Assembly (NCBI GenBank): GCA_019243595.1
Contig: JAFAUA010000324.1
Location: 1-20,619 of the forward strand
DNA from: Acidimicrobiia bacterium
Lineage (GTDB): Bacteria; Actinomycetota; Acidimicrobiia; Acidimicrobiales; AC-14
DNA length: 20,619 nt
Direction of reading: 5' to 3'
This document shows, one piece after another, positions 7,113 to 15,418 of the stretch. Position 1 is the stretch's first letter; each line of letters begins with the position of its first letter. Made by a program: the position numbers and the translations under genes. The notes beneath the pieces are model-generated. The model was not told the origin of the DNA. It saw only the letters and a list, made by a program, of their open reading frames with translations, and made no database searches.

Positions 7113-9182
7113 ATGGCCGGCACCACAGCAGATAGCCGCAACCGAGGCGCGTGGAGGATCTTCGCCCCCGCTGAGCGGGTGATGCGCCGCCTCAAGCTGG
7201 CGCAGAAGTTCGCACTCATCGCCGTCGTCCTGCTCGTGCCGCTCGGTGTGGTGATGAACGGCTACATCGGCGTGCGCAACAACCAGGTCGCCTTCAGCGC
7301 CAAGGAGCGCGTGGGCGTGACCGCCATCAAGCCCATGGCCGAGCTCCTCGTCGCGGTCGACAACGCCCGGGCGGAAGCGGCCACCAACAACGTGGCCGGA
7401 ACCGTTCCCGCCGTCCAGGCCGCGGTCGGCCAGGTCGACGCCTCGCTGGCGTCGCTCCGCGGGAAGCTGGACGTCTCCCGCTCCTGGAGCTCGCTGAAGG
7501 GTGCGATCGCCACCGCCGCGGCGCTGGATCCCGCGACGGGAGCCCACGCCGTCGACGTGTGGGCGGGCGTCGGGTCCAGCACCGTCGGCTTGATTGCCGA
7601 AGCCGCCGACGTGTCGAACCTCACGCTCGATCCGGATCTCGACTCGTTCTACGTGATGGACGCCTTCACGGTGAAGATCCCGACCCTGCTGGACACCAGC
7701 GGTCTGGCGGCGGATCTGGCGACCGTCGACGCCACCGGGCGCCACGACGACATCGCCGTCGCCGATGGCGTCGTGACCTCGACGATGGCCAGCCTGGCCA
7801 CCGACATCCAGAAGGCGGTGAAGAACACCAAGGACACGCGCCTGGCACCGGCGTCGAGCGGCCCACTGTCGGCCCTCGGTGCGTCGACGACGGAGCTGTC
7901 CAAGGCGGTGACTGGCTCCGGCGCGGCGCGGCCCGTGCAGACGGTGAGCGCGTCGGTGCGGGATCAGGCGATCGCCTTGAGCCGCGCCCTCGATCCCCAG
8001 CTCGACCACCTCCTCGCCGTCCGCGTCGACGGCTTCCAGAGCGGGAAGGCACGTGTCGAGGCCATCGCAGGCGCCGCCCTGCTGATCGCGCTGTGGTTGT
8101 TCTTCGGCCTGTACCGGTCGGTCACGAGCGGCGTGCGCCAGCTGGTCGGCGCGTTGGAAGCCGTCTCGACCGGCGACTTCAGCCACACCGTCGACGTGGA
8201 CTCGAGCGACGAGGTCGGCTGGGTCGCCCGGGCGCTTCGCGAGTCGATGGACCGTACGGGCACGACGGTGGCAGGCGTCGTCCGCGGGTCGTCGTCTCTG
8301 ACGACCTCCTCGGAGCGGCTGTCGGCGGTGAGCCAGCAGATGAGCGCCACCGCCGAGGAGACCGCCGCGCAGGCGTCGACGGTGTCGGCGGCGGCCGAGC
8401 AGGTGTCCAACAACGTGCAGTCGGTCTCGGCCGGCACCGAGGAGCTCGGGGCCAGCATCCAGGAGATTGCCAAGAACGCCGGCGACGCGGCGCGGGTCGC
8501 GTCCGAGGGCGTCGCCATCGCCGAGGCGACGAACGAGACCGTGCTGAAGCTGGGCACCAGCTCGGCGGAGATCGGTGAGGTCATCAAGGTGATCACGCTG
8601 ATCGCGGAGCAGACGAACCTGCTCGCGCTCAACGCCACCATCGAGGCGGCGAGGGCGGGAGACGCGGGCAAGGGCTTCGCCGTCGTCGCCAACGAGGTGA
8701 AGGCGCTGGCCCGGCAGACGGCGCGCTCGAGCGAGGAGATCGGTCGAAAGATCGAGACGATCCAGGACGACACCCGTCAGGCGGTCACTGCGATCGGCGA
8801 GATCGTGTCGATCATCCGCCAGATCAACGACATCCAGACGATTATCGCTGCCTCGGTCGAGGAGCAGGCGGTCACCACGCGCGAGATCAGCCGGAGCGTC
8901 AGCGATGCGGCGTCGGGGTCCACCGAGATCGCCCGCAGCATCACGGGCGTCGCCGAAGCGGCTCGCACGACGACCGACGGCGCCGTCGAGACGCTGCAGG
9001 CGGCCGATGAGCTCACGCGGCTTTCGAGGGAGCTCACCGCGTTGGTCGCCCAGTTCGGCCAGCACGTCGGCGAGCCGACGTCGGCCGCCAGTCCCGGGCG
9101 GACCGACCTCGCCGAGGGGAATGGGCACGGCCTGGTGAACGGCAACGACGCGTTTGCGACCGAGGCCTTCAGCGCGGGCTGA
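7113..9182 (+). CDS. mcp: Methyl-accepting chemotaxis protein, transmembrane
   Basis: This is a 689-residue chemoreceptor. After a basic N-terminus come TM1 (about 33-52), a helical periplasmic sensor of about 260 residues containing SNLTLDPDLDSFYVMDA (168-184), TM2 (about 316-334, AIAGAALLIALWLFFGLY), HAMP (about 335-388), and a long coiled-coil signalling domain. The conserved tip is EVIKVITLIAEQTNLLALNA with TIEAARAGDAGKGFAVVANE (489-528), which docks CheA and CheW. Methylation-type Glu/Gln pairs lie in both flanking helices. The tail ends without a CheR-tethering NWETF-like pentapeptide. ATG 7113 follows GGGGAGG by five bases. It opens the operon, with cheA five bases downstream. The ligand is unknown. 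Confidence 0.95.
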   Translation: MAGTTADSRNRGAWRIFAPAERVMRRLKLAQKFALIAVVLLVPLGVVMNGYIGVRNNQVAFSAKERVGVTAIKPMAELLVAVDNARAEAATNNVAGTVPAVQAAVGQVDASLASLRGKLDVSRSWSSLKGAIATAAALDPATGAHAVDVWAGVGSSTVGLIAEAADVSNLTLDPDLDSFYVMDAFTVKIPTLLDTSGLAADLATVDATGRHDDIAVADGVVTSTMASLATDIQKAVKNTKDTRLAPASSGPLSALGASTTELSKAVTGSGAARPVQTVSASVRDQAIALSRALDPQLDHLLAVRVDGFQSGKARVEAIAGAALLIALWLFFGLYRSVTSGVRQLVGALEAVSTGDFSHTVDVDSSDEVGWVARALRESMDRTGTTVAGVVRGSSSLTTSSERLSAVSQQMSATAEETAAQASTVSAAAEQVSNNVQSVSAGTEELGASIQEIAKNAGDAARVASEGVAIAEATNETVLKLGTSSAEIGEVIKVITLIAEQTNLLALNATIEAARAGDAGKGFAVVANEVKALARQTARSSEEIGRKIETIQDDTRQAVTAIGEIVSIIRQINDIQTIIAASVEEQAVTTREISRSVSDAASGSTEIARSITGVAEAARTTTDGAVETLQAADELTRLSRELTALVAQFGQHVGEPTSAASPGRTDLAEGNGHGLVNGNDAFATEAFSAG

Positions 9183-9187
9183 TTCCC

Positions 9188-11296
9188 GTGGACAGCAACG
9201 ACGCCGAAATCATCGAGCTCTTCCTCGAGGAGAGCCGGGAGAACCTCGACCAGTTCGATCGCGACCTGGTCGCGCTGGAGGCGGCGCCGGCGGACACCGA
9301 ACTGCTGGCGCGGGTCTTTCGCACGGTCCACACGGTCAAGGGCACCTGCGGGTTCCTCGGGTTCACGAAGCTGGAGGCCCTCAGCCACGCCGGTGAGGAC
9401 CTGCTCGGCGCGCTGCGCGCCGGCGACGTCGCACTCGACGCCGGCATCACGTCGTCGCTCCTGACGCTCGGCGACCGCATCCGCACCGTCCTCGACGTCG
9501 TCGAGTCGACGGGGACCGAAGCCGACGACGACCACGCCGCTCTCATCGCGGAGCTCGAGGGCCACCTCGGACCGCAACACGCGAGCGCTGCTGACGCCTA
9601 CCCCGTCCCGGCGCCCTCCGCGCCTGCGGCCGGCGGGCAGCCGCCGACGCGAGCGTCGGAGAACACGGTCCGCGTCGATGTCGGCGTCCTCGACACGCTC
9701 ATGGACCTGGTCGGCGAGCTGGTGCTGGCGCGCAATCAGATCGCGGAGATCGCGGCGGTCGACGACGACGGACCGCTGACGCTTCCCTACCGGCAGCTCC
9801 GGCTGGCAACGAGTGAGCTCCAGGAGGGCGTGCGCCAGGCTCGCCTCCAACCGATCGGCACCGTGACGAGCAGGTTCCGCCGGATCGTCCGCGACCTTGC
9901 CGTCGGCGTCGGCAAGCAGGTCCGCGTCGAGATTGAGGGTGAGGAGGTCGGCGTCGACAAGGCCATCAACGAGGCCTTGGGCGACCCGTTGCTGCACTTG
10001 GTTCGCAATGCCGTCGACCACGGCATCGAGGCGCCCGCCGACCGGGTCGCCGCGGGCAAGCCCGCCGAGGGGACCGTTCGCATCAGCGCCATGCACTCCG
10101 GCGGACGGGTCGAGATCCAGGTGTCCGACGACGGCCGCGGCGTCGACCCCGCCCGCCTTGTGGATCGAGCCGTCGCCAGCGGTGTGCTCGCGCCCGAGGC
10201 GGCGACGGCCCTGTCCGAGCGTGACGCGCTCGAGCTGATGTTCCATCCCGGCCTGTCGACCAAGGAGGAGGTCACGAACCTCTCGGGCCGTGGGGTCGGC
10301 ATGGACGTCGTCCGCTCGAGCCTGGACCAGGTCGGCGGCAGCGTCGAGGTCACGTCGGAGCCCGGCCGCGGGACGCTTTTCCGCATCAGCGTGCCGCTGA
10401 CACTCACGATCATGCCGGCCGTCGTCATCTGGTGCGGGGGCCAGCGCTACGCCATTCCCCAGATCGAGGTGGAGGAGGTCGTCAGCCTCGACGCCGCCCA
10501 GGCTGCAGCGTCGGTCGACGACGTCGCCGGAGCGCGCATCTATCGCCTCCGGGGCCAACTGCTCCCGCTCGTCGACCTGGCGACCCAACTTGGTGCCCCG
10601 CCGCCGGAGGGCGACGGGCTGACGATCGCCGTCGTCGAGTCGGCGAGCAAGCGGTACGGCCTCATCGTCGACCGCGTGGGCGACATGACCGAGATGGTGG
10701 TGAAGCCGCTCACCAAGGCGACGCGAGGGATCCCCGTGTTCGCCGGGGTGACGATTCTCGGCGACGGCGTGCCGTCGCTGGTGCTCGACGGCGCCGGGCT
10801 GGCGACTCGCGCCGGCATCACGACGCCCACGGCTGAGCCCACCGGCACGGTCGCCGCCGCCGGCGTGGAGAACGACCCGGGTCTGCTCGTGCTGTCGACG
10901 CCCGATGGCGGACGGGTTGCCGTCGAACTCGGGCGCGTGCAGCGTCTTGAACACGTCCCCGTGGCGTCGGTCGAGCGCGTCGGGCGGCGCGAGGTCCTGC
11001 AGTACGGCGACACGATCCTTCCCCTCCTGCGGGTCGAGCAAGTGCTGTCGAACGGGCTGGAGCCGGCCCCCGACGAGGCGGGCGCCGCACTGCCGACTGT
11101 CGTGTGCCAGTCCTCCGCCGGTCTCGTCGGCCTGGTCGTCGGCCACGTCGAGGACATCGTCCCCACCGTGGCGACACCCATCCGCGGGGGTGGTCGAAGA
11201 GGCGTGGCCGGATCGGTCGTCGTCGACGATCGCGTCACCGAGCTGCTCGACGTGGAGGCCCTCATCGCCGACCTCGCGTTGGACGCTGGATCATGA
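9188..11296 (+). CDS. cheA: Chemotaxis histidine kinase CheA, with tandem CheW-like C-terminal domains
   Basis: This 702-residue kinase autophosphorylates under receptor control and passes phosphate to CheY, CheB and probably the GGDEF regulator. The HPt domain (1-125) has its phospho-His at His48 (HTVKGTCGFLGF). The linker of about 30 Pro/Ala-rich residues (130-160) leaves no room for a P2 CheY/CheB-docking domain. The dimerisation domain spans about 160-225. The ATPase domain has N-box LVRNAVDHG (271-279), G1 DDGRG (314-318) and G2 GRGVGMD (368-374). A P5/CheW domain follows (about 408-545), then an unusual second CheW-like domain (about 563-695, from LLVLSTPDGGRVAVELGRV to the C-terminus). 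The GTG at 9188 starts five bases after the mcp stop, with only a weak ribosome-binding site, so translation is probably coupled. The stop overlaps the cheW start. Confidence 0.95.
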   Translation: MDSNDAEIIELFLEESRENLDQFDRDLVALEAAPADTELLARVFRTVHTVKGTCGFLGFTKLEALSHAGEDLLGALRAGDVALDAGITSSLLTLGDRIRTVLDVVESTGTEADDDHAALIAELEGHLGPQHASAADAYPVPAPSAPAAGGQPPTRASENTVRVDVGVLDTLMDLVGELVLARNQIAEIAAVDDDGPLTLPYRQLRLATSELQEGVRQARLQPIGTVTSRFRRIVRDLAVGVGKQVRVEIEGEEVGVDKAINEALGDPLLHLVRNAVDHGIEAPADRVAAGKPAEGTVRISAMHSGGRVEIQVSDDGRGVDPARLVDRAVASGVLAPEAATALSERDALELMFHPGLSTKEEVTNLSGRGVGMDVVRSSLDQVGGSVEVTSEPGRGTLFRISVPLTLTIMPAVVIWCGGQRYAIPQIEVEEVVSLDAAQAAASVDDVAGARIYRLRGQLLPLVDLATQLGAPPPEGDGLTIAVVESASKRYGLIVDRVGDMTEMVVKPLTKATRGIPVFAGVTILGDGVPSLVLDGAGLATRAGITTPTAEPTGTVAAAGVENDPGLLVLSTPDGGRVAVELGRVQRLEHVPVASVERVGRREVLQYGDTILPLLRVEQVLSNGLEPAPDEAGAALPTVVCQSSAGLVGLVVGHVEDIVPTVATPIRGGGRRGVAGSVVVDDRVTELLDVEALIADLALDAGS

Positions 11297-11727
11297 GCGA
11301 CGAGCGCTACTGCCTGCTTCACGTCGGTGACCTGTTGCTGGGCGTGGAGGTCGGTCGGGTCCAGGAGGTGCTGGGCGACGTCCCAGTCACGCCCGTGCCA
11401 CTGGCCGACCCGTCGGTCACTGGCCTACTCAACCTGCGGGGACGAATCGTCACCGCCGTCGACGCCCGGGCCCGACTCGGCCTCCCCCCGCGCGAGGAGG
11501 GCCAGGGCGTCGCCAATGTGGTGATGACCGCCGGTGCCGAGACCGTCAGCCTCGTCGTCGACGCCGAGGAGGATGTCGCCGACGTCGACGGTCTGAATTG
11601 CGACCAGGTGCCCGAGACCGTCGCGTCGACGATCCGGACGTTCGTCACCGGCTGCTACCAGCTCGACAACCGCCTGCTGCTCGTCCTCGACGCCGACCGC
11701 GCCCTCACACTTACCGCAACGACCTAG
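11293..11727 (+). CDS. cheW: CheW adaptor
   Basis: This 144-residue single CheW domain couples the receptor tip to the P5 domain of CheA. Recognisable parts are RYCLLHVGDLLLGVEVGRVQ at the N-terminus, then TGLLNLRGRIVTAVDARARL (family consensus GLINLRG.I.PVIDLR), then SLVVDAEEDVADVD and LLLVLDADRAL at the C-terminus. The ATG overlaps the cheA stop (ATGA at 11293-11296). Length is normal for stand-alone CheW. Confidence 0.93.
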   Translation: MSDERYCLLHVGDLLLGVEVGRVQEVLGDVPVTPVPLADPSVTGLLNLRGRIVTAVDARARLGLPPREEGQGVANVVMTAGAETVSLVVDAEEDVADVDGLNCDQVPETVASTIRTFVTGCYQLDNRLLLVLDADRALTLTATT

Positions 11728-11735
11728 GAGACCTT

Positions 11736-12104
11736 GTGCAAGCTCTCGTGATCGACGACTCCCGCGCCATGCGGCTCGTCCTCAATCGCATGCTCGTCGA
11801 ACTGGGCTGCGAAGTCGAGGAAGCCGCCAACGGGCGCGAGGCCCTGGACCGCTTGGGCCACGGCTTCGCTCCGGAGTTCATGCTCGTGGACTGGAACATG
11901 CCGGAGATGTCCGGCATCGAGTTCGTCGAAGCGGTGCGCCAGCCGCCGTACTCGTCGACCTCACGCCTGGTGATGGTCACGACCGAGACCGAGGCCGCCC
12001 AGGTCATGCGCGCCCTCGAGGCCGGCGCCGACGAGTACGTGATGAAGCCGTTCACCAAGGAGTCGATCTCCGAGAAGCTGGCCCTCCTGGGTCTGGAGCC
12101 CTGA
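11736..12104 (+). CDS. cheY: Stand-alone CheY response regulator
   Basis: The 122 residues are a single receiver domain with no output domain. The acidic pocket is Asp7/Asp8 (VIDDSRAMR), the phosphoacceptor is Asp52 (FMLVDWNMPEMSG), the switch residues are Thr82/Thr83 (MVTTET) and the conserved lysine is Lys104 (YVMKPF). DWNMPxMSG is typical of chemotaxis CheY proteins rather than of transcriptional regulators. GTG 11736 is preceded by AGGAG at 11726-11730. The target could be a flagellar switch, a pilus motor or a phosphate sink. No motor genes are in the window. CheB starts five bases downstream. Confidence 0.93.
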   Translation: MQALVIDDSRAMRLVLNRMLVELGCEVEEAANGREALDRLGHGFAPEFMLVDWNMPEMSGIEFVEAVRQPPYSSTSRLVMVTTETEAAQVMRALEAGADEYVMKPFTKESISEKLALLGLEP

Positions 12105-12109
12105 CGACG

Positions 12110-13171
12110 GTGCAGCGTCCCATCGCGGCCCCGCCCATCCGGGTGCTCGTGGTCGACGACGCCGTCGTCGTCCGCCGGGTCGTCGGTCGCGCCATCGAGC
12201 GCGACCCGTCGCTCGCGCTCGTGGGAGTCGCGGCCAACGGCAAGCTCGCCCTCGCCAAGATCGAGGCGCTGCGGCCCGACGTCGTCGTCCTCGACCTCGA
12301 AATGCCGGTGATGGACGGCCTCGAGACGCTGGCTGCCATCCGGCGGACGAACACGGCCCTGCCGGTGATCGTGTTCAGCCACCTCACCGCGCCCGCCGCG
12401 GACGCAACTCTCGACGCCCTTGCCGCGGGCGCCAGCGACTTCGCCATGAAGCCGCGCGCCGACGGCATCGGGCTCGCCGAGGACCAGGTGGTGGCCGAGC
12501 TCCTGCCCCGCATCAAGGCGCTCGTCCGTCCAAGCATGGGTCCGACGCCGAAGGCCGCGCCGCGCGTGCGCGCTGCCGGCGCCCGGGCCGTGGACGTCGT
12601 GGTCATGGCGGCGTCGACGGGTGGCCCCAACGCCTTGGCCGAGATCCTGCCGGCCGTCGGCGGTCCCCTGCGCGTTCCCATCCTCGTCGTGCAGCACATG
12701 CCGCCCGTGTTCACGATGATCCTGGCTCAGCGCCTCGACCGCGCCGCCGCCGTCCCCGTCGCCGAGGCGCAGCCGGGCGAGCCGGTCGTCCCCGGTCGCG
12801 TGTATCTCGCGCCGGGCGGCCACCACCTCGCGGTGGTGAGGTCCGGGGACCGCGTGCGGATCCGCATCTACGACGGCCCACCCGAGAACTCGTGCCGGCC
12901 CGCCGCCGACGTCCTCTTTCGCTCGGCCGCTGCGGCCTACGGCGCCGGCGTGCTGGGCGTCGTCCTCACGGGCATGGGCCACGACGGGCTTCGCGGCGCC
13001 GAGGCCGTGCGCGCTGCGGGGGGAACGGTGATCGCCCAGGACGAGCAAACGTCGGTGGTTGCGAGCATGCCCGCCGCGGTCGCCGCCGCCGGGCTGACCG
13101 ACACCGTGCACCCTGTGGGGGCCATCGGACCGGAGCTGGCCCGCCGCATCTCCGGGAAGGTGACGCGGTGA
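12110..13171 (+). CDS. cheB: CheB receptor methylesterase/deamidase
   Basis: The 353-residue protein has a receiver (1-140) with Asp16/Asp17, phosphoacceptor Asp62 (VLDLEMPVMDG) and Lys114, then a linker and the methylesterase domain (160-350). The catalytic triad is visible: Ser169 in AASTGGP, His196 in VQHMPP and Asp292 in GMGHDG. It removes methyl groups from receptor glutamates after phosphorylation by CheA and gives adaptation together with CheR. The start is the GTG at 12110, five bases after the cheY stop. The stop overlaps the cheR GTG (GTGA at 13168-13171), so the two opposing adaptation enzymes are probably made in coupled amounts. Confidence 0.95.
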   Translation: MQRPIAAPPIRVLVVDDAVVVRRVVGRAIERDPSLALVGVAANGKLALAKIEALRPDVVVLDLEMPVMDGLETLAAIRRTNTALPVIVFSHLTAPAADATLDALAAGASDFAMKPRADGIGLAEDQVVAELLPRIKALVRPSMGPTPKAAPRVRAAGARAVDVVVMAASTGGPNALAEILPAVGGPLRVPILVVQHMPPVFTMILAQRLDRAAAVPVAEAQPGEPVVPGRVYLAPGGHHLAVVRSGDRVRIRIYDGPPENSCRPAADVLFRSAAAAYGAGVLGVVLTGMGHDGLRGAEAVRAAGGTVIAQDEQTSVVASMPAAVAAAGLTDTVHPVGAIGPELARRISGKVTR

Positions 13172-13986
13172 CGGTCGCGGCGGAGGACTTCGAGCTCGTG
13201 CGCAGCCTGGTGCTGGAGCGCAGCGCCATCGCCCTCGACGGCAAGGAGTATCTGGTCGAGGCCCGCCTGGCTCCGCTCGTCGAGCGGGAGGGCCTGGGCT
13301 CGGTGGCCGACCTGGCCCGGCTCCTGCGCTCGGGCAGCGCGCGGTTGTCCGACGAGGTGGTCGAAGCGATGACGACCAACGAGACGTCGTTCTTCCGTGA
13401 CGTCCACCCCTTCGAGGCGCTACGGACGTCGATCATGCCGTCGCTCCTCGACGCCAACGGCCGCGTCGACCTGTGGTCGGCGGGAGCGGCGACCGGTCAG
13501 GAGGCCTACAGCATCGCCCTCATGGTGGCAGAGCACTTCCCCAGCCGGCCGGGGATCAGCATCCTGGCCACCGACCTGAGCCGCGCCGTGCTCGAGCGGG
13601 CGAAGGCCGGCGTGTTCACCCAGATGGAGGTCAACCGGGGCCTCCCGGCCGCCCTGCTGGTGAAGTACTTCGAGCGCTCGGGCCGCGAGTGGTGCCTCCG
13701 TCCGCAGGTGCGATCGCAGGTGACGTTCAAGCAGTTGAACCTGGTCGGGTCGTTGGCCTCGGTGCCGCCGATGGACATCATCATGCTGCGCAACGTCCTG
13801 ATCTACTTCGAGCCCGCCGTGAAGAAGCAGGTGCTGGACAAGGTTGCCCGCGTCCTGCGTCCGGGCGGCTATCTCTTCCTCGGCAGCGCCGAGACGACCT
13901 ACGGAGTCCACGACGGCTTCGAGCGCCTCGAGCTCGGCCGGGCCATTTGCTATCGCAAGACCAGAGAGGGCACATCATGTCCATGA
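13168..13986 (+). CDS. cheR: CheR receptor methyltransferase
   Basis: This 272-residue protein uses S-adenosylmethionine to methylate receptor glutamates. The N-terminal helical domain (1-75) leads to MTTNETSFFRD (68-78), the family hallmark. The methyltransferase fold follows, with SAGAATGQEAYSIAL (104-118, SAM-binding loop), ILATDLS (132-138) and DIIMLRNVLIYF (203-214). There is no C-terminal TPR extension and no sign of a receptor-tether site on the mcp gene. The GTG overlaps the cheB stop. The last codons overlap the next gene by 10 nt. Confidence 0.95.
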   Translation: MTVAAEDFELVRSLVLERSAIALDGKEYLVEARLAPLVEREGLGSVADLARLLRSGSARLSDEVVEAMTTNETSFFRDVHPFEALRTSIMPSLLDANGRVDLWSAGAATGQEAYSIALMVAEHFPSRPGISILATDLSRAVLERAKAGVFTQMEVNRGLPAALLVKYFERSGREWCLRPQVRSQVTFKQLNLVGSLASVPPMDIIMLRNVLIYFEPAVKKQVLDKVARVLRPGGYLFLGSAETTYGVHDGFERLELGRAICYRKTREGTSCP

Positions 13987-14438
13987 CCACCATCGAGGAG
14001 GACATCCGGGAGATCGCCCGGACGATCTGGGCATCGCTGTTCGAGCTCACGATCGAGCCCGGTCCGGATCCAGCGGGCGCCGTCCAGGCCGAGGTCACAA
14101 GCCTCGTGCACATCGACGGCGCGTGGCAGGGCGCGGTCGTCCTGCAGTGCGAGATGGGACTCGCGACCGCGCTGTCACAGGCGATGTTCCAGAGCACCGA
14201 CGCACCCTCGTTCGCCGACGTGTGCGACGCCCTCGGCGAGATCACGAACATGCTGGCGGGCAACCTCAAAGCCCTGCTGCCCGAGCCGTCGGTCCTGTCG
14301 CTCCCCGCGGTGGCGCGGGGTTCGGACTACGAGTTCGCCGTACCGGGCACGACCGTCGCTGCGACCGTCCCCCTCGTCAGCAACGGCCAGCCGCTCGTCG
14401 TCCGCCTCCTCGAGCGCACCGAGGGCGGTGGCAAGTGA
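13977..14438 (+). CDS. cheX: CheX-like CheY-phosphate phosphatase
   Basis: The 153-residue product fits the CheX/CheC/FliY phosphatase fold. The key helix reads CDALGEITNMLAGNLKALL, with Glu88 and Asn91 forming the ExxN catalytic motif. Only one such motif is present, as in CheX (CheC has two). The N-terminal helix IREIARTIWASLFEL and the beta-strand region EFAVPGTTVAATVPLVSNG also fit. It should shorten the life of phosphorylated CheY and perhaps of the GGDEF receiver. ATG 13977 is chosen because GAGAGGG lies six bases upstream, although this overlaps cheR by 10 nt. The next gene begins on the last base of its stop codon (TGATG). Confidence 0.8.
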   Translation: MSMTTIEEDIREIARTIWASLFELTIEPGPDPAGAVQAEVTSLVHIDGAWQGAVVLQCEMGLATALSQAMFQSTDAPSFADVCDALGEITNMLAGNLKALLPEPSVLSLPAVARGSDYEFAVPGTTVAATVPLVSNGQPLVVRLLERTEGGGK

Positions 14439-15382
14439 TGGCCGACACGCAGCACTCCGGTTCCGACCGGCGCAAGCCCGACCGGGTGGCACCGCCGAAG
14501 GTGTTGGTCACCGACGACTCCACCGCCACAAGGCGCATCCTGACGCGAACGCTCGTCGACGCCGGTTACGAGGTGTCCGAGGCGGCGGACGGTCGCGAGG
14601 CGATCGCAGTCTGCCGCGAGGAGCCGCCCGACCTCATCCTCCTCGACGTCGACATGCCGGTGATGGACGGGATCAGTGCCCTGGAGGAGATGAAGGCCGA
14701 CGACCGCCTGCGTCACCTGCCGGTCCTCTTCCTTACCGCCCGCACCTCGGGCAGCGAGGTGGCCGAGGGCCTCGACCTCGGCGCCCAGGACTACCTGCGC
14801 AAGCCGTGCGAGCCCGCCGAGCTGGTGGCCCGGGTGGCGGCCGCCCTGAGGGTGAAGGCGCAGGAGGCCGCGCTCCAGCGCCAAGCCGAGGAGCTCGACC
14901 ACCTCAGCAGCACCGACACGCTGACCGGCCTCGGCAACCGTCGTCGTCTCGAGGCACATCTGTCCAAGCTGCCCCCCGACACCACGGCGAGCGTGCTGAT
15001 GGTCGACGTCGACCACTTCAAGCGCATCAACGACAACGAGGGCCATGCCGTCGGCGACCTGGTTCTGCGGGTCGTCACCGGGCGGCTGCTCAGCGCCGTA
15101 CAGGATCGCCACCTCGTCGTGCGGTGGGGCGGTGAGGAGTTCGTCGTCCTGGCGGTGGGAGCCGAGGCCGCCGAGGCCGCACAGTTGGGGGAGAGCCTGC
15201 GGGCTGTCGTGTCCGACACCCCGTTCGCGCTCAACCCGTTCAACACGCTGGTGGTGACGGTCAGCGTCGGCTGTGCGTCGGGCTTCGTGAGCGACCTCGA
15301 GCAGGTCCTCCACGCGGCCGACGAAGCCCTCTACGACGCCAAGCGCGCCGGACGCAACCGGGTGGCCGTAGCCGGCCACTGA
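14438..15382 (+). CDS. Receiver-GGDEF response regulator (diguanylate cyclase, WspR/PleD-like)
   Basis: The 314 residues comprise a receiver (about 20-135) with Asp26/Asp27, phosphoacceptor Asp70 (LILLDVDMPVMDG) and Lys122 (LRKPCEP), a coiled linker (about 138-157, VKAQEAALQRQAEEL), and a GGDEF domain (about 158-312). The GGDEF domain keeps STDTLTGLGNRRRLE, MVDVDHFKRINDNEGH and the active-site WGGEEF (231-235), so it should make c-di-GMP from two GTP when phosphorylated and dimerised. The four residues where the RxxD inhibitory site belongs read QDRH, so classical product inhibition is probably lost. It is the last gene of the chemosensory operon and starts on the cheX stop. CheA is the obvious kinase, by analogy with WspE-WspR. 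Confidence 0.92.
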   Translation: MADTQHSGSDRRKPDRVAPPKVLVTDDSTATRRILTRTLVDAGYEVSEAADGREAIAVCREEPPDLILLDVDMPVMDGISALEEMKADDRLRHLPVLFLTARTSGSEVAEGLDLGAQDYLRKPCEPAELVARVAAALRVKAQEAALQRQAEELDHLSSTDTLTGLGNRRRLEAHLSKLPPDTTASVLMVDVDHFKRINDNEGHAVGDLVLRVVTGRLLSAVQDRHLVVRWGGEEFVVLAVGAEAAEAAQLGESLRAVVSDTPFALNPFNTLVVTVSVGCASGFVSDLEQVLHAADEALYDAKRAGRNRVAVAGH

Positions 15383-15418
15383 CCTCCTCTTTGGTCGTCG
15401 ATCCGACACCATTGAGGC

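Noticed and set aside
6855..9128. Minus-strand open frame of 757 codons opposite mcp
   Set aside because: Same kind of shadow: composition is Arg/Gly/Asp/His-rich with no domain, and it lies opposite a clear chemoreceptor.
8777..11146. Very long minus-strand open frame (789 codons) opposite mcp and cheA
   Set aside because: Its product is a low-complexity Arg/Asp/Gly/His-rich sequence, the usual antisense shadow of high-GC genes, and the plus strand carries complete CheA motifs.
11711..13111. Minus-strand open frame of 466 codons opposite cheY and cheB
   Set aside because: Antisense shadow. CheB catalytic residues and CheY phosphorylation residues are all on the plus strand.
7113..15382. 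Calling the operon wsp outright
   Set aside because: Gene content differs: CheY and CheX are present, CheA lacks a receiver, and there is no WspC-type TPR methyltransferase. Only the logic is similar.
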